From assembly GCA_039715165.1 (NCBI GenBank), contig JBDLHX010000054.1:1-15654 (forward strand): a stretch of 15,654 bases of DNA, read 5' to 3'. Below, piece by piece: positions 1 to 7,118 of the stretch. This DNA is from JAHEEL01 sp039715165. GTDB taxonomy: Bacteria > Actinomycetota > Acidimicrobiia > Spongiisociales > UBA5794. A program made the translations under genes and the position numbers. How positions within the stretch are numbered: position 1 is the stretch's first letter; each line of letters starts with the position of its first letter. Below the pieces are notes generated by a model, which was given only the letters and a program-made list of their open reading frames with translations, ran no database searches and was not told the origin of the DNA.

Positions 1-19
1 CAACCCTGGGTACGCGGGT

Positions 20-388
20 TTAGGGGTTGCGGAGGGCCCAGAGGATGTCGCGGATGTCCACGATCCCGAGGAGCTCCTCCCCCTGCATCACCGGGAGGTG
101 CCGATACCCGGTCTCGAGCATCCAGTCCGCAGCCTCACTCACGCTCACACCGGGAGGCATCGTGTCCGGAGCGTCGGTCATCCACGCAGTGACGGGCTCG
201 TCGAGATCGGCCCCATCGGAGACCGCGCGAACGAGGTCCCTGTCGGTGAGAATGCCCACGGGGCGCCGACCGTCGACCACGGCGATCGCTCCAACCGACC
301 GCCCTATGAGAACCGCCGCCGCGTCCCCGAGCGTCGTCTCGGGACCCACGACATCGGACGCACCGCTGACAAGCGCTTCAACACGCAT
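20..388 (-). CDS. Small two-CBS-domain protein
   Basis: A 122-aa protein made of almost nothing but a tandem CBS pair (Bateman module). CBS-1 is about residues 7-59, ending in the typical 'GILTDRDLVRAV'; CBS-2 is about 70-122, with 'YRHLPVM' and 'LLGIVDIRDIL'. CBS pairs usually bind adenosyl ligands such as AMP, ATP or SAM, and stand-alone ones act as energy or redox sensors that regulate partners; the partner cannot be told here. The ATG at 386-388 is preceded by GGAGGGAGCC at good Shine-Dalgarno spacing. It lies 87 bp downstream of the sigma factor gene on the same strand and could be cotranscribed, although AGGCTA (417-422, TAGCCT on the minus strand) might be its own -10. A second CBS-pair protein lies at 13363-13797. 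Confidence 0.9.
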   Translation of the reverse strand: MRVEALVSGASDVVGPETTLGDAAAVLIGRSVGAIAVVDGRRPVGILTDRDLVRAVSDGADLDEPVTAWMTDAPDTMPPGVSVSEAADWMLETGYRHLPVMQGEELLGIVDIRDILWALRNP

Positions 389-475
389 CGGGCTCCCTCC
401 GACTGCTCCACGGCAGAGGCTAGCGACACGAACACGACCGGTGTCGAGGAGAACGCTCCGAACGGATTCGGATTC

Positions 476-1525
476 CTAAACGAGATCCTGCTCGCGGATC
501 CCGAAGCTTGGATGACGCAGACGGCACAGCGCGAGCTTCTCGAGCTGACGAATCCGCTCGCGGGTCAGGTCGAATTCGTCGCCGATCTCCTCGAGCGTGC
601 GAGGCACGCCGTCGTAGAAACCGTAGCGCAGGGCGAGGATTCGCCCCTCCCGCTCCGGCAGACGCTCGATGGACTTGCGAAGGCTGTTCGCAATGTCGAG
701 CTCCTCGGTCACGCGAACCGGGTCGACCGCTTCCTCGTCCTCGATGAAGTCTCCGAGCTGGGCGCCGTCCTCACCGATCGGCTGCTCGAGCGAGACGGTG
801 TCCGCAACGCTGAGCGCCAGTTCGACCTTCATGACGTCGACGCCGGCCTCTTCGGCGATCTCCTCCGGCTTCGGATCGCGACCGAGCTCGGCCTTGAGAC
901 TCGCCTGCGCGGCGCGAACCGCTGCGAGCGTGTCGTGGAGATGAACCGGGATTCGCACTGTTCTCGACTTGTCGGCGATCGCACGAGTTATGGCCTGACG
1001 AATCCACCATGTGGCGTATGTGGAGAACTTGAATCCCTTGCGCCAGTCGAACTTCTCAACGGCGCGGATGAGCCCGAGGTTGCCTTCCTGGATCAGATCG
1101 AGGAAGTCGATCCCGGAGGTGTTCGCGTAGCGGCGGGCATTCGCCACGACGAGGCGGAGGTTGGCGGTGAGGAAAGCATCCTTCGCCTCCTGCCCGCGGC
1201 GGCCCTGACGGCGAAGCGCTATCTGCTCGGCACGACCCTTGTAGTCGCCCGCGTCGAGCCGGTCCTGCGCCATCTGACCGCTCTCGATCTTCTGGGCGTA
1301 GTCGACTTCCTTCTCCGCAGTGAGCAGCTCGTACTCACCGATCGCGGTGAGGTACTGGCTCACGAGGTCGGTCGTCAGCCTGCCTCGCTCATCGGTCAGC
1401 TTCGACCGATCCCGATCGCGCCGGGTGCGAGTCAGCGTGTCCCGGTCGACGCGCTCCTTCGCCTCCTCGCGCTCACGCGCTGCGCGGTTCAGGACGGCTT
1501 TCGTCGGATTCGAGCCGTTTGTCAT
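476..1525 (-). CDS. RNA polymerase sigma-70 family factor, group 2 (primary-like)
   Basis: A 349-aa sigma factor that directs RNA polymerase core to promoters. Region 1.2 is about residues 50-83 ('VSQYLTAIGEYELLTAEKE'). Region 2 is about 118-192, with 'LRLVVANARRY', 'DLIQEGNLGLIRAVEKFD' and the -10-reading helix 'FSTYATWWIRQAITRAI'. Region 3 is about 195-270, and region 4 about 285-340, with 'LEEIGDEFDLTRERIRQLE' as the -35-reading helix-turn-helix. A long region 1.1 is absent; only a basic ~45-residue tail precedes region 1.2, fitting a group 2 (SigB/HrdB-like) rather than the main housekeeping sigma. I choose the ATG at 1523-1525 because GGAGG lies 8 nt upstream of it; the in-frame TTG at 1543 would put that Shine-Dalgarno inside the coding sequence. 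A good promoter lies upstream at 1601-1629. Confidence 0.93.
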   Translation of the reverse strand: MTNGSNPTKAVLNRAAREREEAKERVDRDTLTRTRRDRDRSKLTDERGRLTTDLVSQYLTAIGEYELLTAEKEVDYAQKIESGQMAQDRLDAGDYKGRAEQIALRRQGRRGQEAKDAFLTANLRLVVANARRYANTSGIDFLDLIQEGNLGLIRAVEKFDWRKGFKFSTYATWWIRQAITRAIADKSRTVRIPVHLHDTLAAVRAAQASLKAELGRDPKPEEIAEEAGVDVMKVELALSVADTVSLEQPIGEDGAQLGDFIEDEEAVDPVRVTEELDIANSLRKSIERLPEREGRILALRYGFYDGVPRTLEEIGDEFDLTRERIRQLEKLALCRLRHPSFGIREQDLV

Positions 1526-1600
1526 CGAGTGATCCTCCACCAACGCTCATCAGTACACCCACCCGGCCTCGCGGACCCCGCCGCTCGCCGGGAGCAGTTC

Positions 1601-1629
1601 AATATCACACACTCGGGCCCATTTGTGAA
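1601..1629 (-). promoter_or_regulatory. Promoter of the sigma factor gene
   Basis: On the minus strand, TTCACA (1624-1629) and GATATT (1601-1606) are separated by exactly 17 nt, a good sigma-70-type promoter. The predicted start lies near 1594, giving a leader of about 70 nt that contains the GGAGG site. It separates this gene from the upstream minus-strand gene at 1713-2315. Confidence 0.55.
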
Positions 1630-1712
1630 CCCCGAATCTTTGCGAAATCAACCGCCTCTTCGACTTCTTCCTCAATTTGAAGAGTACGGAGCCCCGCTCT
1701 GTAGCGCCGGTG

Positions 1713-2315
1713 CTAACGGTCGAGTTCTCCGCAGCGGCGTTCAAGCTCCCGGAGCGTCTGCTTGTCGATGTCCAACGAACCGTCCCCCAATGCCTCGCAG
1801 AGATGCTCGAGATGATCCGGATCGGGTGGCCGCAAGCGATCGACAAGCCCCGGCAGGAGGTCGCCGGGGGGATGCACTCCCGCGCCGAACGGCTGGGCAA
1901 ACGAATCCGGCCCCCACCCGCCGAGGGCGTCGGTCCAGGATCCGTTGACGAGGCCTTCGAGGAGGTGTTCGCCGACCGTATTGAGAGCGTCTTCGAACAG
2001 CACGCGAGCTTCCTCACCGCACTCTCCGTGAGCCACCCGCCACGCGTCCTGATCGGCCCCTTCATCGAGGAGCGATCCGGGAACGACGACTGCGAAACCG
2101 CCGTCGCTGCGCGTCTCGACCCGCGGCACGTTTGCCCCGTGGTCGGCGAGGCACCGGGTGTACCGGTCGAGGTTCTGGACGAGCGGCGGGGCGTCTTCGT
2201 CCCCGACGCCGACCAGTGACGAGACGGCCCAGCCGATCAGGAAGAGCACGGCGACTACCCCGACAAGGATCGCGGGAACCGTCCAGTCGGCCCTGTCTCG
2301 CTGTTTCTCGCTCAT
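1713..2315 (-). CDS. Single-pass membrane protein of unknown function with four extracytoplasmic cysteines
   Basis: A 200-aa protein with a short charged N-terminus, one TM helix at about residues 12-35 and an outside-facing C-terminal region. That region starts with 'RYTRCLADHGANVPRV', then a D/G-rich stretch and a second Cys (C99). This resembles the 'CMR-x-x-G-V-x-x-P-D' motif I know from many uncharacterised actinobacterial envelope proteins; that link is by eye only. Further Cys are C173 and C195, so two disulfides are possible. The ATG is preceded by GAGGAG at short spacing. A TACCCT hexamer (2377-2382, minus strand) overlaps the -10 of the divergent LysE-type gene and may be this gene's promoter. 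I cannot assign a function. Confidence 0.75.
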   Translation of the reverse strand: MSEKQRDRADWTVPAILVGVVAVLFLIGWAVSSLVGVGDEDAPPLVQNLDRYTRCLADHGANVPRVETRSDGGFAVVVPGSLLDEGADQDAWRVAHGECGEEARVLFEDALNTVGEHLLEGLVNGSWTDALGGWGPDSFAQPFGAGVHPPGDLLPGLVDRLRPPDPDHLEHLCEALGDGSLDIDKQTLRELERRCGELDR

Positions 2316-2375
2316 CTCGACTCCTCGGTTCGTCCAGCACAGATCGGCCGATCACCGCCGGTTCTTCACTCGTTC

Positions 2376-2381
2376 TAGGGT
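2376..2381 (+). promoter_or_regulatory. -10 element for leaderless LysE-type gene
   Basis: TAGGGT lies 6 nt before the ATG at 2388, so transcription should begin at or next to the start codon. There is no good Shine-Dalgarno sequence. No clear -35 is seen. Confidence 0.45.
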
Positions 2382-2387
2382 ACGCCG

Positions 2388-3023
2388 ATGCCGGAGGCCA
2401 CAACCCTCGTCGCGTTCGCCGGGGCAGCGATGATCCTGTTCATCCTCCCGGGGCCGGCCGTCGTGTACATCGTGACCCGGTCGCTGAGCCAAGGACGTGC
2501 GGCAGGACTCGTTTCGGTAGCCGGTATCCACGTCGGGAGTGCAGTCCACATCGTCGCGGCCGCCGTTGGACTCTCGGCGCTTCTCGCGACGTCGTCGGCT
2601 GCGTTCACGACCATACGGTGGCTCGGCGCTGCGTACCTCATCTACCTCGGCGTTCGGGCTCTGACATCGCAAGACGGTTCGTTCGCCCCAGCAAATGCGG
2701 AGACGTCTTCCTATCGACGCGTGTTCACCCAGGGCATCATCGTGAATGTCCTCAACCCCAAGGTGGCGTTGTTCTTCCTCGCATTCGTCCCGCAGTTCAT
2801 CGACCCTTCGCTCGGGTCGACGACCCTGCAGGTCGCCGTGCTCGGCGTCGTGTTCGTCGGAGCGGGCGTGATCTCGGACGGCATCTATGCCATTGCCGCC
2901 GGAACGATCGGGGACCGCCTCATGACACGCCCACGGTGGCAAGACGCCTCGCGCTACGGCGCCGGCGCCATCTATCTCGCACTCGGAGCAGCGGCGGCCT
3001 TCTCCGGCGCCGGCCGGGACTGA
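2388..3023 (+). CDS. LysE/RhtB-family amino acid exporter
   Basis: A 211-aa integral membrane protein of the LysE/RhtB superfamily, whose members export amino acids such as lysine, threonine or homoserine lactone through the inner membrane. Family marks are the early 'PGPAVVYIVTRSLSQGRAAG' (residues 21-40), 'GAAYLIYLGVRAL' (80-92) and the central 'NPKVALFFLAFVPQF' (123-137). Length and about six hydrophobic segments fit the family. The substrate cannot be told from sequence. The start lacks a Shine-Dalgarno and is probably leaderless. The next gene begins 79 bp downstream with its own promoter. Confidence 0.9.
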   Translation: MPEATTLVAFAGAAMILFILPGPAVVYIVTRSLSQGRAAGLVSVAGIHVGSAVHIVAAAVGLSALLATSSAAFTTIRWLGAAYLIYLGVRALTSQDGSFAPANAETSSYRRVFTQGIIVNVLNPKVALFFLAFVPQFIDPSLGSTTLQVAVLGVVFVGAGVISDGIYAIAAGTIGDRLMTRPRWQDASRYGAGAIYLALGAAAAFSGAGRD

Positions 3024-3067
3024 CCACACGCCCGCACTGCCGGGAAGTCGCCCCATGGCCGAAATGC

Positions 3068-3095
3068 TTGGATTCCCCAGACCTGTTCGTATCCT
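3068..3095 (+). promoter_or_regulatory. Promoter of the zinc-ribbon/stalk protein gene
   Basis: TTGGAT (3068-3073), a 16-nt spacer, then TATCCT (3090-3095), which is 7 nt before the ATG at 3103. This predicts a leaderless transcript and argues against the upstream in-frame ATG at 3055, which would lie before the promoter. Confidence 0.5.
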
Positions 3096-3102
3096 CCACG
3101 CA

Positions 3103-4125
3103 ATGGCCACGTCGACACATCTCCCCCTTTGCGTGTATTGCGGAACGGCACGTCCGGCCGATCAGACGCGCTGTCCTCAGTGCGGACGGCCGTGGATCGA
3201 CGTGCGTATCGGAGCCCGGGAAGAGGCTCGAGTGCCCGTGATGGCGGGGGCCGCCGTCGGCGGCGGAGTCAGCGCGACTTCCGAGATCCCTATCCCACCG
3301 GCTCCCACCGCCGCTTCGGACCTCCCCGATACCGCCCCGCTCCCCACCAAAGAAGACCCGCCCGACGACCCGAACCGGACGTTCGTGTGGCTGATCCCGG
3401 CGCTCGTCGGCACGGCCGCTCTCGTCGTCCTGGCGCTCTTCGGCTTCGGCATCCTCGACGACTCCTCCGCACCCGTCGCCCAGGGGACGACGGTGCCGAC
3501 CGCCCCGCCCACGACTGCTGCCGCCGCTCCAATAACGGTGGCGCCCGCTCCGACCACGGTGGCGCCCGCTCCGACGACAACGAGCACCACGACCACAACG
3601 ATTCCCGATGCCTCATCGCTCGCTGCAGTCGGCGATCCGGTAGCCGTCCCATCGCTCAAGCTCAGAGCCGGCGGTATCGGCCCGATCGACTTCGGCACAC
3701 CGGCCGATGAAGCGATTGGCCGGCTCGTCGCCAGCCTCGGTCAGCCCGACGAGACCGGTGCTGCAGGTGAGGAGTTGGGCCTCTGTGCGGACGAGGAGGG
3801 GCGCTTCGCGCGGTGGGCTGGGTTCACAGCGGTGGTCTCGGGCCTCTTCGACGGCGGAACGTTCGCCGGGTACCGCTTCGACGAACAGGCGGTGCCGACG
3901 TTCCACCTCGACCTCGCGACCCCGTCGGGAGTCCGCCTCGGAGATACCGTGTCCTTCCTCAACAAGACGTATGCCTCGTATCAGATCGACTACGTGACCG
4001 CCGGCGGCACCGACGTGTTCCACCTCTCCGACGCCGATGGTTTGCTCCTCTGGGGTCCGGTCTCGTCGACAGAGGACTCCGGCCGCATCGAAGGCATCTA
4101 CTCGCCCGACTCTTGCTCCTCGTAG
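3103..4125 (+). CDS. Zinc-ribbon, single-TM, Thr-rich stalk protein with an unrecognised C-terminal domain (paralogue A)
   Basis: A 340-aa protein. Residues 10-27 hold a zinc ribbon with two CxxC pairs (C10/C13, C24/C27). A Pro/Asp-rich linker follows, then one TM helix at about 94-117, a Thr/Pro/Ala stalk at 124-168 with a TVAPAPT tandem repeat, and a globular domain at about 175-338. The ribbon should be cytoplasmic and the stalk and globular domain outside. The C-terminal domain has motifs 'IGRLVASLGQPD', 'LLLWGPV' and 'PDSC', with Cys 228 and 338 placed to form a disulfide. The same domain recurs in the gene at 6210-7103. The next gene, an LCP fusion, starts 59 bp downstream, so a cell-wall role is inferred. 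I do not recognise the domain as a named family. The Thr-rich stalk is a candidate for O-glycosylation. The start is set by the promoter just upstream. Confidence 0.82.
   Translation: MATSTHLPLCVYCGTARPADQTRCPQCGRPWIDVRIGAREEARVPVMAGAAVGGGVSATSEIPIPPAPTAASDLPDTAPLPTKEDPPDDPNRTFVWLIPALVGTAALVVLALFGFGILDDSSAPVAQGTTVPTAPPTTAAAAPITVAPAPTTVAPAPTTTSTTTTTIPDASSLAAVGDPVAVPSLKLRAGGIGPIDFGTPADEAIGRLVASLGQPDETGAAGEELGLCADEEGRFARWAGFTAVVSGLFDGGTFAGYRFDEQAVPTFHLDLATPSGVRLGDTVSFLNKTYASYQIDYVTAGGTDVFHLSDADGLLLWGPVSSTEDSGRIEGIYSPDSCSS
3535..3575 (+). repeat. Two tandem copies of a 21-bp coding repeat
   Basis: Unit 1 is 3535-3555 and unit 2 starts at 3556; they are identical for the first 20 bases. Each encodes TVAPAPT in the stalk of the surrounding protein. 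It is likely a slippage-prone length-variable spacer rather than a regulatory element. Confidence 0.8.
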
Positions 4126-4184
4126 ACCGCAACTGAGCAGTCGGGGTACCATCCGGTCAGCGCAGATCCATTGACGGGGGGCAA

Positions 4185-6155
4185 TTGACTCCTGCAGACA
4201 AATCCCGGTGGCGCCGGATGTTCTCTCCGGCGAACGTCCTGTCCGTTACGGCAGGCGTTGTCGTCTTCGTGCTCGGCCTCGTCGCCTGGGATACGAACAC
4301 CGGAGTGCTCACGTCCGCGATCGTTGCTGCAGCAGTGTCCGGTGTCGTGTGGCTCATCTGGTGGGCGGTCTCCGGTCCCCCCGACTTCGCACGCCTCCTC
4401 GGTGCGCCCAGACTCGGCACGATCCCGAGCGACACGTCGAGCCCGGCACCGACGCTCGCGGATCCGACTTCGGCAACGAGCTCCGCTTACCGGGACGTGC
4501 TCTCGGAGATCGAGGCACACACGAAGGGCCAGGTTCTTCTCGTCTCATCCCCCGGACCGGGACAGGGGGCGTCGACGATCGCGCTCAACCTCGCTGTCTC
4601 TGCAACCCAGCGGGGGCGTCGAGTCGCCCTGATCGACGGCGACATCGGCGGCGGTGGCGTCTCTCGGTTCCTTTCGACGGGTCCCGAGCCGGGTCTCGTC
4701 GACCTCGCCGACGGTTCCGCGGATCTCGCAACGGTTGCGCGGCTGTGGGAGATCGGGCCCGACTCCGCATTCCCAATCGTTCCATCCGGCGCCGCAGGCG
4801 AGCTCTCGGAGGCAGCCCTTGCGGGTGCGGAGGTTGCCGGTTCGATCGACCAGATCGCCGAACGGGCGGACGCACTGTTCATCGATGCTCCCCCGATCGC
4901 GTGGGACGGCGCAACGGGACCGCTCGCGACCCATGCCGACGGCACAATCCTCGTCGTCACGGACTCGGCGATAGATGATTCGGTCGTCGATGCGCGGGAC
5001 CGTCTGAACGCTGCTGGTGCCCCGGTCATCGGCTACGTCGAGAACCGCTCGAAGGCTCCGTCGTTCTGGCGGCGCCCCATCGTGCGCATGCTGAAGCGCA
5101 CCGCGGGCGCCTTCGTCGCGATTGCTCTTGTGTACTCGGGTTTCACCGGCCTCGATCTCTACAACTCGTGGGCGAGCGTCGGGCGCGAATCCCTCGACAC
5201 GGAGAAGGCCATTGAGTCCCTCCCGTCGACGTCGGTACCGCCGGTGGCCGACATCATCGAGGACGATCCTGAGGCGCCGCCCATCGAAGAGGTGGTCGTC
5301 GCGGCACCGACGATCGAGGGGGCTTACCACTCGGTTCTCCTCATCGGAAGCGACACGGCTGCGGACCTCGCCGACGTCACGCTTCTCACCGTCCTGCCCG
5401 CAGATCCAGACCTTCCTCCGTTCATGGTGTCGCTCCCCCGCGACCTCTACGTCCCGAACCGATGCACGAACGGCTACAGCCGTATCAACGCGACGTTCCG
5501 GAACTGCGGGGACGTGAACGCCGCAACGATGCTCGCCCTCACCGTCGAGGACTTCACGGGGATCGGTGTCGACAACGTCGCAATCTTCGACTTCGACGGT
5601 TTCGAGCAGGTCATCGACGGCGTCGGCGGTGTTGAGATCTGCACCGAGTACCCGATGCGGGACCGCAAGGCAGAGCTCACCCTTCCCGGAGGTTGTATCA
5701 ATGCAGACGGGGCGACCGCACTCGCCTGGGTCCGGTCGCGCCACACGCAGCAGCAGATCGACGGGCAATGGCGTTCGGTGCCGGGAGCCGGCGATCTCAT
5801 GAGGAACCAGCACCAGCAAGACGTGATCATCGAACTAGCCAAGAAGCTGAAGACGTTCGATTCGCCGTCGGACCTTGCAGCAAAGGTCGAAGGGCTCTCG
5901 AACGCCTTCACCGTGGACGACGGGCTCGGCCTCGCCGACGCAATCGCTCTCGCCTGGAGCCTCCGCGAACTCGACGTGGCAACGATCAACCGCCTCGTCG
6001 TCCCCGTGAGGATGACCCGCACCGAGGCGGGTCAGTCGATCCTGCGGGCTGTCGCACCCTTCGACGAGGTGCTGGCCGAGCGCTACCCGTCGCTGCTCGA
6101 AGATCCCGGAGACGGAGATGGGTCCGCCGCAGCCGCCGATCACGATCAGACGTGA
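4185..6155 (+). CDS. Fusion protein: CpsD/BY-kinase-like P-loop domain plus LytR-CpsA-Psr (LCP) domain
   Basis: A 656-aa protein. Two TM helices (about residues 18-35 and 42-62) with a very short loop come first. A cytoplasmic CpsD/ParA-like P-loop domain follows (about 100-290): Walker A 'SPGPGQGAST' (122-131), 'VALIDGD' (147-153), Walker B 'LFIDAPP' (231-237) and 'PVIGYVENR' (280-288). A third TM is at about 308-326. The outside LCP domain is about 380-555, with D397, 'VSLPRDLYVP' (R419, D420), 'SRINATF', 'DGFEQVIDGVGGVEI' and 'ALAWVRSRH' (512-520). LCP enzymes move undecaprenyl-linked polymers onto the cell wall; CpsD-type domains control chain length and export. The usual Walker A Lys (PGEGKST) is Ala129, and no Wzz-type loop or tyrosine cluster is seen, so the P-loop part may be a pseudo-enzyme. 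The LCP residues look intact. The TTG at 4185 follows a G-rich run; the ATG at 4218 is an alternative start. Paralogous stalk proteins lie on both sides. Confidence 0.88.
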   Translation: MTPADKSRWRRMFSPANVLSVTAGVVVFVLGLVAWDTNTGVLTSAIVAAAVSGVVWLIWWAVSGPPDFARLLGAPRLGTIPSDTSSPAPTLADPTSATSSAYRDVLSEIEAHTKGQVLLVSSPGPGQGASTIALNLAVSATQRGRRVALIDGDIGGGGVSRFLSTGPEPGLVDLADGSADLATVARLWEIGPDSAFPIVPSGAAGELSEAALAGAEVAGSIDQIAERADALFIDAPPIAWDGATGPLATHADGTILVVTDSAIDDSVVDARDRLNAAGAPVIGYVENRSKAPSFWRRPIVRMLKRTAGAFVAIALVYSGFTGLDLYNSWASVGRESLDTEKAIESLPSTSVPPVADIIEDDPEAPPIEEVVVAAPTIEGAYHSVLLIGSDTAADLADVTLLTVLPADPDLPPFMVSLPRDLYVPNRCTNGYSRINATFRNCGDVNAATMLALTVEDFTGIGVDNVAIFDFDGFEQVIDGVGGVEICTEYPMRDRKAELTLPGGCINADGATALAWVRSRHTQQQIDGQWRSVPGAGDLMRNQHQQDVIIELAKKLKTFDSPSDLAAKVEGLSNAFTVDDGLGLADAIALAWSLRELDVATINRLVVPVRMTRTEAGQSILRAVAPFDEVLAERYPSLLEDPGDGDGSAAAADHDQT

Positions 6156-6179
6156 CGCCACCGCGCGTTGCCGTAGACT
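6152..6179 (+). promoter_or_regulatory. Possible promoter of paralogue B
   Basis: GTGACG (6152-6157), a 16-nt spacer, then TAGACT (6174-6179) in the 54-bp gap after the LCP fusion gene. A leader of about 25 nt would carry the GGAGG before the GTG start. The -35 overlaps the end of the upstream gene, and operon read-through is equally possible. Confidence 0.3.
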
Positions 6180-6209
6180 ACGCGCACTCATCTGGAGGAC
6201 CGACACGAC

Positions 6210-7103
6210 GTGAGCGACCCGAGAGATCCCTTCGACAACCCACCAGGGTGGACCGACCCGTACGCTGACCTCGCCGACATCTCTCCCAACGATCCTCTCC
6301 CTCCGCTCGAGGATCCCGTCACACCGCCCGCGACACCGCCCGGCTCACCGCTCCTGACCGGCCTCGTCGTCGGCCTTCTCCTCGTCGCCCTCTCCGTTGC
6401 GGTCTTCCAACTCCTCAAGAGCGACGACACCGGCGAGGCCGCCGATACGTCCACGAGCGTCCCCGCAGACGGGTCGTCGACCACGGCACCCGGAGACACG
6501 TCGACGACGTCGACGACGGTTCCGACGTCTGTGCCGGAGTCGGACCCGTATCCGCCGACGGGGTCACCGATCGCCGTCGACAAGATGAAGCTCAAGAGCG
6601 ACCGCATCCACATCCAGGACAACGACGTCCCCGACCTTGCCTTCGGCGATCCCGCAGATCTCACGATTGGGCGGCTCACCGCCAGCTTCGGCGACCCGGA
6701 CCAGGACACCGGGTGGCAGGTATCGACCGGCCAGTGGGGTGTCTGCACCGGCGAACTCGAACGTATTGTGCGATTCGGGCCGTTCGCAGCCATCGTCACC
6801 ATGAACGACGCCACCGACGTGTTCAACGGCTACCGCCAGGACATCAGCTTCAGCGGGCTCGACTCCGACGCGTTTGAACTCGAGACGCTCAGTGGCCTCA
6901 AGGCCGGCGATACGATCGAACGTCTCGAGGCGATCTACGCGACCGAAGAAGTCACGTTCTCCGAGAATCCGCTCGTCGGGCAGACCTTCGAGCTACGCGG
7001 CTCAGAAACCGGAACGCTGCTGCTGTGGGGACCGGTGACGGGAACCGAACCGAGCGACAAGATCGTCGGGATGTACGCACCGGACGTCTGTAACCGCCCC
7101 TAG
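6210..7103 (+). CDS. Single-TM, Ser/Thr-rich stalk protein with the same C-terminal domain as paralogue A (paralogue B)
   Basis: A 297-aa protein with a Pro/Asp-rich cytoplasmic N-terminus (no zinc ribbon), one TM at about residues 48-69, a Ser/Thr/Asp-rich stalk at 72-110 and an outside domain at about 117-294. The domain matches the one in the gene at 3103-4125 along its length: 'GSPIAVDKMKLKSDRI', 'FGDPADLTIGRLTASFGDPD', a Cys at 179, 'FNGYR', 'LKAGDTIERLEAIYA', 'LLLWGPVTGTE' and 'GMYAPDVC' (C294). The gene starts at GTG with GGAGG 11 nt upstream, 54 bp after the LCP fusion gene. It and paralogue A thus bracket that gene. An accessory role in polymer attachment or envelope sensing is inferred from context only. 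It converges on the YibE/F-like gene, whose stop is 15 bp away. Confidence 0.82.
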   Translation: MSDPRDPFDNPPGWTDPYADLADISPNDPLPPLEDPVTPPATPPGSPLLTGLVVGLLLVALSVAVFQLLKSDDTGEAADTSTSVPADGSSTTAPGDTSTTSTTVPTSVPESDPYPPTGSPIAVDKMKLKSDRIHIQDNDVPDLAFGDPADLTIGRLTASFGDPDQDTGWQVSTGQWGVCTGELERIVRFGPFAAIVTMNDATDVFNGYRQDISFSGLDSDAFELETLSGLKAGDTIERLEAIYATEEVTFSENPLVGQTFELRGSETGTLLLWGPVTGTEPSDKIVGMYAPDVCNRP

Positions 7104-7118
7104 CAACGCCCTTCCCCA

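Noticed and set aside
98..1948. 616-codon open frame on the plus strand
   Set aside because: It lies antisense to the CBS and sigma genes; the minus-strand products show clear conserved domains, and the plus-strand product shows none. Long antisense frames are expected at this GC.
3535..3600. CRISPR-like or regulatory repeat array
   Set aside because: The two units are directly adjacent without spacers and simply encode a low-complexity Thr/Pro stalk.
4545..5819. 424-codon open frame on the minus strand
   Set aside because: Antisense shadow of the CpsD-like/LCP fusion; composition is charged and Arg-rich with no recognisable motif.
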